Shown here piece by piece: positions 11,231-20,304 of a DNA stretch of 64,000 bases. The translations under genes were made by a program, and so were the position numbers. Position 1 is the stretch's first letter. Each line of letters opens with the position of its first letter. The DNA is taken from positions 3,658,001 through 3,722,000 of the forward strand of contig NZ_CP017689.1 in assembly GCF_001831495.1 (NCBI RefSeq), given 5' to 3'. The notes under the pieces are model-generated. The model saw nothing but the letters and a program-made list of their open reading frames with translations. It was not told the DNA's origin and ran no database searches. The stretch comes from Thalassotalea crassostreae. GTDB taxonomy: Bacteria > Pseudomonadota > Gammaproteobacteria > Enterobacterales > Alteromonadaceae.

Positions 11231-12151
11231 TTATTTCGAGCTTAGATCTACACCAAGCGAAGCTGCTGCTTTGCCAACGTATTTATTTGTTTGCATCCAA
11301 CCCGCTTTCAATTCAACGGCATTGCTCTCCTCTTCAATGTCACTCCAATTAGCAAGGATATTTTCAGGTGTTTGTTGCTCAGGAGTTAAATAAATACCAT
11401 CGGTTTCTTTAATGACAGCACGGGCATAACCGCCAGCACCACAACCAAGAATCGAGCGGTTTGGTGAATCTTCTGCCACTAATGCCAGTAAACCTGTGGT
11501 AACTGATTCAACGGTCATCATTTCAAGTACACGTTTGTCTTCAATAAGATCTTCAGTCATTGCAGTACGAGCTGTTGGTGATAGGCAATTTACTTTAATG
11601 CCGTATTTTTCACCTTCAATGCAAAGCGTATTCATAAAGCCTACAACCGCCATTTTCGCTGCACCGTAATTTGCTTGACCAAAGTTACCGTAAAGGCCAG
11701 AAGATGATGTAGTCATGGCAATGCGACCATATTTTTGTGCTTTCATGATATCCCAAACAGCTTTGGTACAATTCACTGAGCCGATTAAATGCACATCTAC
11801 GACTAATTGGAAATCTTCAATTGGCATATTAGCAAATGATTTATCACGTAAAATACCAGCATTATTCACTAAAATATCAATGCGTCCCCATTTTTCCATG
11901 ACCTGCTCAACCATAGTTTGCACTTGCGCCATATCGGCAACATTTGCACCATTGGCGATAGCTTCACCGCCTGCCGCTTCAATTTCGGCAACCACAGAAA
12001 GCGCACCAGCAGACATTGAGCCATCTCTTGCAGCTAAGTCATTAACCACAACTTTTGCGCCACGCGCTGCTAAAGCTAATGCGTGAGAACGACCTAAACC
12101 TGCGCCTGAACCTGTAACTATGGCCACTTGACCGTCATATCTTACTGACAT
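11231..12151 (-). CDS. SDR-family 3-hydroxyacyl-CoA dehydrogenase (HSD17B4-like)
   Basis: This is a 306-residue SDR with TGSGAGLG at 13-20, NNAG near 97-100 and the catalytic Tyr162-x3-Lys166 pair in NYGAAK. The long form, with an LNDLA-type segment after the first strand (VVVNDLAARDG), resembles the dehydrogenase domain of peroxisomal multifunctional enzyme type 2 (HSD17B4). Such proteins oxidise 3-hydroxyacyl-CoA, including branched or steroid side-chain substrates. It sits between a MaoC hydratase and a thiolase, exactly the partners expected. A ribosome site (AGAGG) lies 5 bases before the ATG. About 50 C-terminal residues beyond the SDR core are present, as in that subfamily. Confidence 0.87.
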   Translation of the reverse strand: MSVRYDGQVAIVTGSGAGLGRSHALALAARGAKVVVNDLAARDGSMSAGALSVVAEIEAAGGEAIANGANVADMAQVQTMVEQVMEKWGRIDILVNNAGILRDKSFANMPIEDFQLVVDVHLIGSVNCTKAVWDIMKAQKYGRIAMTTSSSGLYGNFGQANYGAAKMAVVGFMNTLCIEGEKYGIKVNCLSPTARTAMTEDLIEDKRVLEMMTVESVTTGLLALVAEDSPNRSILGCGAGGYARAVIKETDGIYLTPEQQTPENILANWSDIEEESNAVELKAGWMQTNKYVGKAAASLGVDLSSK

Positions 12152-12239
12152 AAAAACCTCTTTTTAAATTGAATTTGTATTTGTATTTGTACATAACGAT
12201 TTGTACGAAACTATTATTGGAATGTTGTTGACGTTTAAT

Positions 12240-12704
12240 TTATTCACCAACAATTGTCATTGTTAACCATTGTGCAGTTAACGCTGGTTTTTGTTCACCG
12301 TCTATCTCCACGGTGACATCCCACGTATATAAAAACTGTCCTGGGCGCTTTTCAATCACATCGGCTAATATCATGCGTCCGCGAACTTGACTATCTACCT
12401 TAACTGGCTGTAAAAAACGTATTTTTTCAAAGCCATAATTAAGACCCATCACGGTATTTTCTAAATTTATTGCGGCATCGTAGGCAATCGCAGAGAAAAG
12501 TGACAACGAAAGAAAACCATGGGCAATTGTGCCGCCAAATGGTGAAGACTTTGCTTTATCAGGATCACAATGAATGTATTGCTGATCGTGAGTCGCTTCA
12601 CCAAATTGATTGATTTGTTGTTGGGTAATTGTGAACCAACGCGATACACCAGTTTCTGTACCCACATATTGTTGTAGGTCACGAGCGTTAATATTAATGG
12701 TCAT
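12240..12704 (-). CDS. MaoC-family (R)-enoyl-CoA hydratase
   Basis: This is a 154-residue single hot-dog protein of the MaoC/PhaJ family. The hydratase motif appears as the segment DPDKAKSSPFGGTIAHGF, where the Asp and His are the usual catalytic pair. It hydrates trans-2-enoyl-CoA to the 3-hydroxyacyl-CoA used by the SDR downstream. It starts 37 bases after the ligase gene and ends 88 bases before the SDR on the same strand, so all four genes probably form one operon. The length is normal for the bacterial single-domain subgroup. Confidence 0.88.
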   Translation of the reverse strand: MTININARDLQQYVGTETGVSRWFTITQQQINQFGEATHDQQYIHCDPDKAKSSPFGGTIAHGFLSLSLFSAIAYDAAINLENTVMGLNYGFEKIRFLQPVKVDSQVRGRMILADVIEKRPGQFLYTWDVTVEIDGEQKPALTAQWLTMTIVGE

Positions 12705-12741
12705 AAGTTTTGCCTAATGGTAAGTTTGTTTGCCAATAAAA

Positions 12742-14475
12742 TTAGCGGTCGTATAAAGCCTTTAGGGCTCGTTTGTTAATTTTTCCAGATCCCAATTTCG
12801 GTAACTTCTGTTGATGAAACCAAATAGCTTCTGGTACTTTAAATTGTGCTAAGTGCTGGGCAACAAATTCTTTAAGTTGCTCTGTATCTAAACTTGAAGA
12901 CTCTGAAACAGTCACTGCAGCACCAACAACTTCTCCAAGTCGTTGGTCAAAAATAGAAAAGGCTGACGCTTCGATAATTTGCGGGTGTTTATACAAGGCA
13001 GATTCGACTTCCAGACAAGAAATGTTCTCGCCACCGCGAATAATAATGTCTTTAGCTCTATCCACGATAAATATAAAACCATCTTCATCTAAGTAGCCAA
13101 GATCACCGGTACGAAAGTAGCCGTCGATAAACGCGGCTTTGGTTATTTCTGGCTCTTGCCAATATTCGACGATATTAGAAATTGATTTGATTGCGATTTC
13201 GCCAACTTCACCGACCGATAAATATTGATCATCTTCACTGACAATTTTTACATCAACCACTGGTGGCGTTGGTAAGCCTGCACTGCTAGGTTTCTTTACA
13301 TAATCTGCTGGTCCATTGACCGCACCTAGAGCATTGGTTTCAGTAAGGCCGTATCCACAACTCGGATTGCCATTATCAAAAGCGTTATAAATTTTGCGTA
13401 CATGCTCTGGTGGCCTTGCCGCGCCGCCAGCACAAACATCACTGAGTGAAGATAAGTCATAATTGTCTTTATCAGGATGCTCCATCAATTCCATTGACAT
13501 AGTAGGCACACCGTTAAAATAAGTAATGCGCTCTTGTTCGATCAATTTCAGTGCGAGTTCAGCATCCCAATAGGGCATCATCACGGTTTTTCTACCGGAT
13601 ATCATCGACAACAAAAATAGGGTATGACAACCAGTAACGTGAAACAATGGCACTGTCATTAACGCAGCCGCCTCAAACGCCGGTGCAGAGCTAGCTGAGG
13701 AAGTCGTCGCAGGACCATTTGCCACCGCGGCGGCAGTACCTAACATTAACCAGGTATTTATCGCAGTTAAAATGCTTTCATGAGTTGATACTGCTCCTTT
13801 AGGCACCCCCGTAGAACCTGAAGTGTAAAAGATAGTCGCAACGTCATCACTTGCGACACTTGAATCAATGAGTTCACATTCTAAAAATGGCACTAACATT
13901 GAATTAAAGTCGTAATTCTTAGGTTGGCTTTGAGATGGACGGGCAATAATGCAGGGGAAATTTTGCTGTTGTAACCAACTATCGAGCAGCGAAAAACGTT
14001 TATCATCAGTAATTAATAATACCGATTGACTATGCTCAATTACTTGAACGAACTCCGATTCTTGTAGCCAGGCATTTAGCGGTACTGCAACAGCACCTAA
14101 CATGGTAATACCCATAAAAGCGACGATCCACTCTGGGTAGTTACGCATTGCGATGGCGACTTTGTCACCTTTTTGTACTGAATATTCAGATTGCAAAACA
14201 TAAGCAAAAGCGTTCGCGCGTTTAAGCAATGAACTATAACTGTGCCTTTCCTCATTAAATACTAGGAACTCTTTATCACCGTGCGCCGTTGCAGCGGCTT
14301 GATACATAGCACCAAGATTTATTGGTAGATTCGAAAATGCGGTGTATTCAATATTGTTTCTAGTTTTGTTGGTAACTTCGAAGCTACCTCCTGCCGCGGT
14401 AATGACGTTTATTTCATCCACGACCTTATCGGCGGTCACCAATTCAATTGTTATGTCTTGATTTTGCAAGCCCAT
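12742..14475 (-). CDS. Acyl-CoA ligase (ANL superfamily)
   Basis: This AMP-forming acyl-CoA synthetase is the activating enzyme of the operon ligase-MaoC-SDR-thiolase. The P-loop motif YTSGSTGVPKG lies at about 217-227. The A5/A8 regions follow (GYGLTE; YFRTGDLGYLDEDGF; then DRAKDIIIRGGENI), and the catalytic Lys in GSGKINKR is near the C-terminus. An Ala/Ser-rich insert of about 25 residues (roughly 246-270) precedes the VPLFHVTGC helix and is longer than in typical FadD. The ATG at 14475 is preferred over a TTG at 14493, because AGGA lies 6 bases before the ATG while the TTG sits against its own purine stretch. The acid substrate is unknown. Confidence 0.88.
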   Translation of the reverse strand: MGLQNQDITIELVTADKVVDEINVITAAGGSFEVTNKTRNNIEYTAFSNLPINLGAMYQAAATAHGDKEFLVFNEERHSYSSLLKRANAFAYVLQSEYSVQKGDKVAIAMRNYPEWIVAFMGITMLGAVAVPLNAWLQESEFVQVIEHSQSVLLITDDKRFSLLDSWLQQQNFPCIIARPSQSQPKNYDFNSMLVPFLECELIDSSVASDDVATIFYTSGSTGVPKGAVSTHESILTAINTWLMLGTAAAVANGPATTSSASSAPAFEAAALMTVPLFHVTGCHTLFLLSMISGRKTVMMPYWDAELALKLIEQERITYFNGVPTMSMELMEHPDKDNYDLSSLSDVCAGGAARPPEHVRKIYNAFDNGNPSCGYGLTETNALGAVNGPADYVKKPSSAGLPTPPVVDVKIVSEDDQYLSVGEVGEIAIKSISNIVEYWQEPEITKAAFIDGYFRTGDLGYLDEDGFIFIVDRAKDIIIRGGENISCLEVESALYKHPQIIEASAFSIFDQRLGEVVGAAVTVSESSSLDTEQLKEFVAQHLAQFKVPEAIWFHQQKLPKLGSGKINKRALKALYDR

Positions 14476-14555
14476 ATTTCGTCCTGTCAGCAACTCCTTT
14501 AAAGCGATAAACTGAGTCTTCTATCAAAGCCTTAAAGCATGTTGGTATTAATTCA

Positions 14556-14577
14556 CTAATTTGAACTTACAGTATGT
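14556..14577 (+). promoter_or_regulatory. Conserved 22-bp element, copy C (before acyl-CoA ligase operon)
   Basis: It is identical over all 22 bases to copy A at 2266-2287, with core TTTGAACTTACAGTATGT. A second, related half TACCTTCAAGTATTTT lies 20 bp further on, as in copy A. Position is 81-102 bp upstream of the ligase start, in inverted orientation relative to that gene. Confidence 0.6.
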
Positions 14578-14747
14578 TTTAAATACCTTCAAGTATTTTC
14601 GAATATAATGTGACAATAAATCGGCTATTAAAAGGTCAAATTCCACTTATTCACTTTCAATGGAAGTCATAAAAACTGATATTTAATAGAGTCTTATTAT
14701 TCTAAAAATAGATTGGTTGAACAAATTTGTTGGATAACATAGAATGG

Positions 14748-14766
14748 AATTGACCTTTCGGTATAA
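14748..14766 (+). promoter_or_regulatory. Weaker copy D of the conserved element (before TetR gene)
   Basis: AATTGACCTTTCGGTAT matches copy B (TTTGACCTTAGAGTAT) with about four differences. It lies about 30-47 bp before the start of the double TetR gene and overlaps a TATAAT-like hexamer at about 14762-14768, as expected for an autoregulatory site. The assignment is weaker than for copies A-C. Confidence 0.35.
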
Positions 14767-14794
14767 TTTTTGAATAACCTAATGTATAAGCAAA

Positions 14795-16069
14795 ATGCCT
14801 GCAAATAAAAAAAATAAAATTAGTTCTCCATTTAGCAAAACCAATCAACACGATAATAAATATAAAACTATTTTATCTGCTGCATCTGAGCTATTTAATA
14901 TTTATGGTACCCGCGGAACAACGCTGACACAGATAGCTGACAAGCTCAAATTGACCAAAACCAGTCTTTATTATTACGTCAAGACTAAAGAAGAACTGGT
15001 TCACCAATGTTACTTAAACACCTGTATAGAAATGCAATCAATGGTGGAATCTGCTCTTGCGCTTGAAGGTAGTGCACTCGATAAATTAGAAAAGCTAATA
15101 CGTCTTAATTTTGATTGTTGGAATGATATTGTCGATGGTAATCGTGGTCATTTGGCAGGTTTAACGGAAATTGCATCACTGTCTGAAAATCATCAAAAAG
15201 AAATCTCCGAGTACTACCGTCACTTCGTTATCCAAGTCATTAACATTATCGAAGAAGGTCAGACTGATGGCAGTATGCAAAACGTTTCTCAGGTAAAAAC
15301 TTCGAATGCTATCTGGGGCACAATTTTTTGGCTACCAATATGGTTAAACGCAGTAAAACCAGAAGCTAGAGAAGAAGCATTTAATCAGCTAATTTCTGTT
15401 ATTCGATACGGTTTGAATAATCAGTCACAACAATTTGAATTTCAACCATTTGCGCATGAACAAATACAAACGGCTCCGGAAGGGTTTAATCGCCAACAAC
15501 AAAACCGGAAAAAACAAGAAGCATTTTTTCGAGTAGGCTCAATATTCTTTAACCAAAAGGGCTTCAAGGGAACATCTCTTGATGAGTTAGCGAGCTCTTT
15601 AGGTGTCACTAAAGGTGCATTTTATTATCACATTAAGAATAAAGATGATTTACTGGTTAAATGCTTTGAACGAACGCTGAATATTGAAAATAAAGTGTTA
15701 GAAGAATCTCTTAAAATATCGTCTACAGGTATTAATAAATTAGCTTTTGCAGCTCAAAAGTTATTTAATATTCAAGTAGGCGACCAAGGGCCATTAATTC
15801 GTTATGCCACAATGTGGTCTTTTGACCTAGAAAGACGTAAACAGATAGAGCAAGCCTTTAAAGAAACTCGAGTGATATTTGGTAAAGTAATTCAACTTGG
15901 AATAGACGATAAAAGCATTAAAAATGTCGACCGTATGGTTGCCGAGAATATTATCGCCGGTGCCATTGAAGCAATACCTGATATGGCCTCAGCAATGAGT
16001 AAAGATGAACTTAAAGATTCATCGAATGAATACTTCCACATATTTTTTAATGGCATAGCGACACAATAA
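14795..16069 (+). CDS. Fused double TetR-family transcriptional regulator
   Basis: This 424-residue protein contains two complete TetR units in tandem. The first helix-turn-helix spans about 42-61 (TTLTQIADKLKLTKTSLYYYV), the second about 260-279 (TSLDELASSLGVTKGAFYYHI). Each is followed by its own helical ligand domain of about 130-150 residues. Ordinary TetR proteins are near 200 residues and work as dimers, so this one is a covalent pseudo-dimer or a two-headed regulator. It lies divergently from the acyl-CoA ligase operon and probably senses an acyl-CoA intermediate. The tandem half-sites with about 20-bp spacing in the conserved elements fit a two-headed binder. Target assignment is inference. 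The start lacks a clear ribosome site. Confidence 0.88.
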   Translation: MPANKKNKISSPFSKTNQHDNKYKTILSAASELFNIYGTRGTTLTQIADKLKLTKTSLYYYVKTKEELVHQCYLNTCIEMQSMVESALALEGSALDKLEKLIRLNFDCWNDIVDGNRGHLAGLTEIASLSENHQKEISEYYRHFVIQVINIIEEGQTDGSMQNVSQVKTSNAIWGTIFWLPIWLNAVKPEAREEAFNQLISVIRYGLNNQSQQFEFQPFAHEQIQTAPEGFNRQQQNRKKQEAFFRVGSIFFNQKGFKGTSLDELASSLGVTKGAFYYHIKNKDDLLVKCFERTLNIENKVLEESLKISSTGINKLAFAAQKLFNIQVGDQGPLIRYATMWSFDLERRKQIEQAFKETRVIFGKVIQLGIDDKSIKNVDRMVAENIIAGAIEAIPDMASAMSKDELKDSSNEYFHIFFNGIATQ

Positions 16070-16114
16070 TTGTCAGTTTTAAACCGCTGACTTTATACTG
16101 CCAACGATGCTCGC

Positions 16115-17329
16115 TTAAGCTTTTGGCAACCTAATAGACAATATTGCCGCTAACACTATAAACGCCGACGAAACCCACAAACAAGCGCCTAAGCCATATA
16201 ACTGGAATATCCAACCAGAAAGCACAGTACCGATTAATCGTCCCATTGCATTGGCCATATAATAAAAACCAACATCTAACGATACGCCATCGCCGTCAGC
16301 ATAGCTGACAATCAAATAACTGTGTAGCGACGAGTTTATGGCGAAAATTGCCCCGAATATTAATAAGCCGGCGATGATTGCTATTTTGACCTGAAAATCA
16401 AAATGTAGTGCTAAGGCGATTAAAGCGGGAATAATGGCTAGATAGCTTGCCCATTTCAGTGCCGCCTCTCCGGTTGGCACTTTGCCTTGTTTTTTACCGG
16501 TAAAGCTAGGGGCAAATGACTGAACCATGCCATAGCCAATAACCCAGGTTGCCATAAATGCCCCGACCCACCAGCGATCCCAAGCAAATGTAGCAGCAAG
16601 GTAAACCGGCAGAGCAATCACAAACCATACATCGCGAGCACCAAATAAAAACATGCGAGCGGCGGATAAATAGTTTATCGCAGCGCTTTTAGAAAATATT
16701 TCGCTAAATTTAGGTTTACTTTTGGCCTTACCTAAATCTTGTTTTAAGGCAAATAAACTAAACAGCCAAACTACGAATAACATGCCCGCCATAGCAATAA
16801 TGGCACCTTGAAATTGCAGCCAAGTAAGTAAAACACCACCTAAGAAAAAGCCGACACCTTTTAACGCATTTTTAGAGCCGGTAAGAATTGCCACCCATTT
16901 GTATAGCGCACCTTCGGCATCTTTAGGTAGCAATAGCTTAATTGAGCTTTTTGCGCTCATTTTATTGAGATCTTTGGCGATCCCCGATAATGCTTGCGCG
17001 ACCATAACGTACCAAATCGCTAACATATCCGCCGGCACCGCTAGCATTGCCAACGCCAATATTTGCATGCCAAGGCCTATGTTCATGGTTTTATTCAAAC
17101 CTAGCCTTGCTCCTAGCCAACCGCCAATTAGGTTAGTAATAACACCAAATACTTCATAAAAAACAAACAGCATGGCGATGCTTAACGGGCTGTAACCAAG
17201 TTGATGGAAATACAGCACCACAAGCATTCTTAGCGCGCCATCGGTTAAGGTAAACGCCCAATAATTACCAGTGATAATCAAATACTGTTTTACCTGCTGC
17301 GGTAAGTCTTTTATAAAGGTCATATTCAT
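16115..17329 (-). CDS. arsJ: ArsJ organoarsenical efflux permease (MFS)
   Basis: This is a 404-residue 12-segment MFS permease encoded directly after a GAPDH gene in an ArsR-headed operon. That context, with a sequence resembling ArsJ (for example the N-terminal WAFTLTDGALRMLVVLYFHQLG), identifies it. Established knowledge of ArsJ: GAPDH makes 1-arseno-3-phosphoglycerate from arsenate, and ArsJ exports this unstable compound, which then releases arsenate outside. The start is MNMTF with a poor ribosome site, 54 bases after the GAPDH stop. It is convergent with the TetR gene. A general MFS role is the alternative, but the gene order makes ArsJ strongly favoured. Confidence 0.9.
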   Translation of the reverse strand: MNMTFIKDLPQQVKQYLIITGNYWAFTLTDGALRMLVVLYFHQLGYSPLSIAMLFVFYEVFGVITNLIGGWLGARLGLNKTMNIGLGMQILALAMLAVPADMLAIWYVMVAQALSGIAKDLNKMSAKSSIKLLLPKDAEGALYKWVAILTGSKNALKGVGFFLGGVLLTWLQFQGAIIAMAGMLFVVWLFSLFALKQDLGKAKSKPKFSEIFSKSAAINYLSAARMFLFGARDVWFVIALPVYLAATFAWDRWWVGAFMATWVIGYGMVQSFAPSFTGKKQGKVPTGEAALKWASYLAIIPALIALALHFDFQVKIAIIAGLLIFGAIFAINSSLHSYLIVSYADGDGVSLDVGFYYMANAMGRLIGTVLSGWIFQLYGLGACLWVSSAFIVLAAILSIRLPKA

Positions 17330-17382
17330 AAGGTCACATTGCTACTGCATATTTCTGCGCAAAATCGTTTAAGCCGATTCAT

Positions 17383-18393
17383 CTATACTAAATCGGCCAA
17401 GCCAACTTTACGTGCCAATTCGGCGGTACGATTTGCGTAACCCCATTCGTTGTCATACCAAGCATATAATTTAAGTTGCGTGCCATTAATCACCATCGTT
17501 GATAATGCATCTATGATGGTCGAGCGTGGATCGGTTTTATAATCAATTGATACTAGCGGTCGCTCTTCATAGCCTAGAATATCTTTTAACTCACCTGTCG
17601 CGGCTTGTTTAAATAAAGCATTAATTTCTTGCTCGCTAACACTTCGCTTTAATTCAAATACGCAATCTGTAATCGAAGCATTTGCCAAAGGCACTCGCAC
17701 AGCATGGCCGTTTAACTTGCCTTTTAGTTCTGGGAATATATGGGTAATTGCTGTTGCTGATCCGGTTGTGGTTGGGATCAAACTCATGCCACACGCTCGT
17801 GCGCGACGTAAGTCTTTATGTGGCGCATCTAATATTGTTTGGGTATTGGTAATATCATGAATCGTGGTCATTGAACCGTGCTCTATGCCAATATTTTCGT
17901 GAATGACTTTTACAATAGGCGCTAAGCAATTAGTGGTACAAGACGCTGCTGTAACAATAGGGTGGATGCTTTTATCATAAAGATGTTCATTGACACCCAT
18001 CACAACATTTAACACACCTTCTTCTTTCACTGGTGCCGTAACAACGACTCGCTTCACGCCTTGTTCTAAATAAGCCTCTAATAATGATTTCTTTTTCAGG
18101 ACGCCACTAGCTTCGATAACCACATCACAACCGGACCAGTCCGTATCACTAATAGCACGATTAGTACTACAGGTTATTGTTTTGCCATTGATCACAATCT
18201 CTTCGCCTTCGGCATCTACATCGTGGTGCCAAATTCCGTGAACTGAGTCAAACTTTAATAAATGCCCTAACGTTTTTGCATCACCTGCAGGGTCATTAAT
18301 ATGGACAATTTCTACGTCCTGCCAATCAAATGCCGCGCGCATTGATAATCGTCCCATACGACCAAAGCCGTTAATACCGATTTTAATAGTCAT
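17383..18393 (-). CDS. Arsenate-associated glyceraldehyde-3-phosphate dehydrogenase
   Basis: This is a 336-residue GAPDH with the NAD-binding start [10 protein letters not shown] at residues 6-15 and the catalytic Cys152 in SCTTNC. In the ArsJ pathway it acts on glyceraldehyde-3-phosphate and arsenate to form 1-arseno-3-phosphoglycerate, the substrate of ArsJ. It is second to last in arsR-phosphatase-gapdh-arsJ on the same strand, with AGG 8 bases before the ATG. A housekeeping Gap is the alternative, but the operon position fits the dedicated arsenate version. Length and motifs are normal. Confidence 0.92.
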   Translation of the reverse strand: MTIKIGINGFGRMGRLSMRAAFDWQDVEIVHINDPAGDAKTLGHLLKFDSVHGIWHHDVDAEGEEIVINGKTITCSTNRAISDTDWSGCDVVIEASGVLKKKSLLEAYLEQGVKRVVVTAPVKEEGVLNVVMGVNEHLYDKSIHPIVTAASCTTNCLAPIVKVIHENIGIEHGSMTTIHDITNTQTILDAPHKDLRRARACGMSLIPTTTGSATAITHIFPELKGKLNGHAVRVPLANASITDCVFELKRSVSEQEINALFKQAATGELKDILGYEERPLVSIDYKTDPRSTIIDALSTMVINGTQLKLYAWYDNEWGYANRTAELARKVGLADLV

Positions 18394-18459
18394 CGTTTTT
18401 ACCTAATTCTATTTAATTTAATACGTGTTGAGTCTAATTTGCTGTCTTACGTCTAGCGG

Positions 18460-18957
18460 CTAGCGCTTAGCGTAATAGTGTTTAAAATAATTAAGTTGCT
18501 GCTCGTTGCGTAACGCCTTTGGCCGGATCGCTTGTACCATTTCTAAAATTTGCTCAAAAGAATAATCAAGTTCCGTTAGAATCAAGGCGATAACCAAACC
18601 TGTCCGTCCGGTGCCACCTTTACAATGAACCGCGATAGTGCCGCCGTTCGCTAATAATTGAACAATCTCATCTTTATAACTCTGCCAATTCTGTTCAAAA
18701 TCAGCAGTAGGACCTTGATCGTCGATAATAGGCAGCTGTCGCCAAATTATATTTAGTTTAGAACACTCATCTGCAATTTCCATTACCGATAGTTTTTGTA
18801 ATTCTTGATCGGGTAATAAGGTTAATATCATCGTCATATCTTGAGATTTCAAGGTTGCTAACGCGTCACTTATACTGGTGTCTTTGGTACCTGGGCATGG
18901 GGTAAAAATTATTCCTGCGCCGTTTTCTAGGCTCAGTTTATCAAATGGATGTGTCAT
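18460..18957 (-). CDS. Cysteine phosphatase (CDKN3/dual-specificity type) in arsenate operon
   Basis: This is a 165-residue protein tyrosine phosphatase-like enzyme with the signature HCKGGTGRTG at 111-120 (Cys112 nucleophile, Arg118 phosphate binding). It is of the CDKN3/dual-specificity type and not of the low-molecular-weight type used by ArsC. The ATG at 18957 is chosen because AGGAG lies 5 bases before it. The stop of arsR is 8 bases upstream, and the GAPDH gene follows 66 bases downstream. The substrate is unknown. It might hydrolyse an arseno- or phospho-intermediate, or act as an arsenate reductase. That is speculation from operon membership alone. Confidence 0.85.
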   Translation of the reverse strand: MTHPFDKLSLENGAGIIFTPCPGTKDTSISDALATLKSQDMTMILTLLPDQELQKLSVMEIADECSKLNIIWRQLPIIDDQGPTADFEQNWQSYKDEIVQLLANGGTIAVHCKGGTGRTGLVIALILTELDYSFEQILEMVQAIRPKALRNEQQLNYFKHYYAKR

Positions 18958-18965
18958 CATTTCTC

Positions 18966-19292
18966 CTAACAGCACATTGCTGGTCTATCAGTCATATTGG
19001 TTAATTTAAGCTCTACACTCTCTAAATTATTACTGAGCGTAGATTGGATAATTTGCGCCTGCCACTCGGCTAAATTGTCACTGAGTCGGTAATAGACCCA
19101 TTGCTTGGTTTTTCGATCACTTAACAACCCTGCTTTTTTAAGCAAAGCTAAATGGCGAGAGATCTTAGGTTGGCTATCACCAAGAGCTTGCACTAATTCA
19201 CAAACACATAACTCTTGTTCATGAACTATCATTAGTAATATTGCTAACCGAGTTTCATCGGCTAATGCTTTAAAAAACTGAACACTATTCAT
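18966..19292 (-). CDS. arsR: ArsR-family arsenic-responsive repressor
   Basis: This is a 108-residue winged-helix repressor of the ArsR/SmtB family that heads the arsenate operon. The metalloid-binding motif ELCVCEL (Cys29, Cys31) lies in the first recognition region and a Cys-Cys pair ends the protein. The helix-turn-helix is about residues 38-58 (SQPKISRHLALLKKAGLL). The start ATG at 19292 is preferred over upstream alternatives because GAAGAG lies 6 bases before it. A perfect inverted repeat lies 37 bases upstream and is its likely operator. Binding of As(III)/Sb(III) would release it. Confidence 0.92.
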   Translation of the reverse strand: MNSVQFFKALADETRLAILLMIVHEQELCVCELVQALGDSQPKISRHLALLKKAGLLSDRKTKQWVYYRLSDNLAEWQAQIIQSTLSNNLESVELKLTNMTDRPAMCC

Positions 19293-19329
19293 TTGCATCT
19301 CTTCACATGGCAAGTATATATGGATTTCA

Positions 19330-19353
19330 TTATATACGTTTTTTCGTATATAA
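19330..19353. promoter_or_regulatory. ArsR operator, perfect inverted repeat
   Basis: TTATATACG and CGTATATAA form two perfect 9-bp arms separated by TTTTTT. The site lies 38-61 bases before the arsR start. The size and AT-rich symmetry fit an ArsR-family operator overlapping the promoter, implying autorepression of arsR-phosphatase-gapdh-arsJ. Confidence 0.6.
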
Positions 19354-19541
19354 AAAGTAGTGAATGGTAAAAAATTGTTAGAGTTGCATTTTAGGAAAAA
19401 CTCTTAATTTGTTTTTTAGATTAATTGAATCAATTTAAATCAATTTATTAAATTTAAAAACTGTTCCATAATTAACCCATCGAAATTAGTTAGACATTAA
19501 ACGTTGCCTTGCAGCGTAACCATAATATTTAGGAGACAGAT

Positions 19542-20273
19542 ATGTTAGATAATAAAGAAGGTCAAAACGTACCTAGCGTTGTATTCCCAACCCGTCAAAA
19601 CAACGAATGGAAAAACGTTTCTACTGATGAATTATTTAAAGGTAAAACCGTTGTTTTATTCTCATTACCAGGCGCGTTCACACCGACGTGTTCATCTACG
19701 CATTTGCCTCGCTACAACGAGTTAGCAAAAACATTTAAAGAAAATGGCGTTGATGAAATTGTTTGTGTTTCAGTAAACGATACCTTTGTTATGAATGCTT
19801 GGGCGGCTGATCAAGAATCAGACAACGTTACCCTAATTCCTGATGGCAACGGCCAGTTCAGTGAAGGTATGGGCATGCTTGTAGACAAAAGCGACATCGG
19901 TTTTGGCAAACGTAGCTGGAGATATTCAATGCTAGTTAAAGACGGTGTTGTTGAGAAAATGTTTATTGAACCAAATGTTCCGGGCGACCCGTTTGAAGTT
20001 TCTGATGCAGACACAATGTTGGAGTACATCAATCCAACAGCGAAAAAACCACAATCAGTAAGTATCTTCACCAAACCTGGTTGTCCATTTTGTATAAAAG
20101 CAAAAGAGTTATTAACTGCAAATGGCTATGACTACGAAGAAATCGTTTTAGGTAGTGGTGCAAGTTTAACGTCACTTAAAGCAATTACTGGTCGTGAAAC
20201 TGTCCCGCAAGTATTTATTGATAACCAGCATATCGGTGGTAGTGACGATTTAGCCGCTTTTTTAGAAAGCTAA
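19542..20273 (+). CDS. Peroxiredoxin-glutaredoxin fusion (hybrid Prx5/Grx)
   Basis: This is a 243-residue fusion. Residues 1-165 are a Prx5-type peroxiredoxin with peroxidatic Cys50 in [14 protein letters not shown]. Residues 170-243 are a glutaredoxin with active site CPFC (Cys181, Cys184). The enzyme reduces hydrogen peroxide and alkyl peroxides with glutathione supplied through its own Grx domain. The known family is found in many gammaproteobacteria. TAGGAG lies ahead of the ATG. It stands alone as a transcription unit, downstream of a 188-bp region with no other gene, and ends before a palindrome that may terminate its transcript. Confidence 0.95.
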   Translation: MLDNKEGQNVPSVVFPTRQNNEWKNVSTDELFKGKTVVLFSLPGAFTPTCSSTHLPRYNELAKTFKENGVDEIVCVSVNDTFVMNAWAADQESDNVTLIPDGNGQFSEGMGMLVDKSDIGFGKRSWRYSMLVKDGVVEKMFIEPNVPGDPFEVSDADTMLEYINPTAKKPQSVSIFTKPGCPFCIKAKELLTANGYDYEEIVLGSGASLTSLKAITGRETVPQVFIDNQHIGGSDDLAAFLES

Positions 20274-20304
20274 CTGATACCTGAAAAATAATGCTCGCGC
20301 ATTT

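Larger units (their letters stand above)
14476..14794. promoter_or_regulatory. Divergent promoter region between acyl-CoA ligase operon and fused TetR gene
   Basis: This 319-bp gap holds copy C (14556-14577) nearer the ligase and a weaker copy D (14748-14766) nearer the regulator. On the reverse strand at about 14630-14642 there is also the half-sequence TTTGACCTTTTA. The arrangement suggests the regulator controls both itself and the ligase operon. No other gene is seen here. Confidence 0.5.

Noticed and set aside
12240..12300. TTGACGTTTAAT word near the MaoC stop as another copy of the catabolic-island operator.
   Set aside because: Only TTGAC is shared; the 22-bp pattern is not present.
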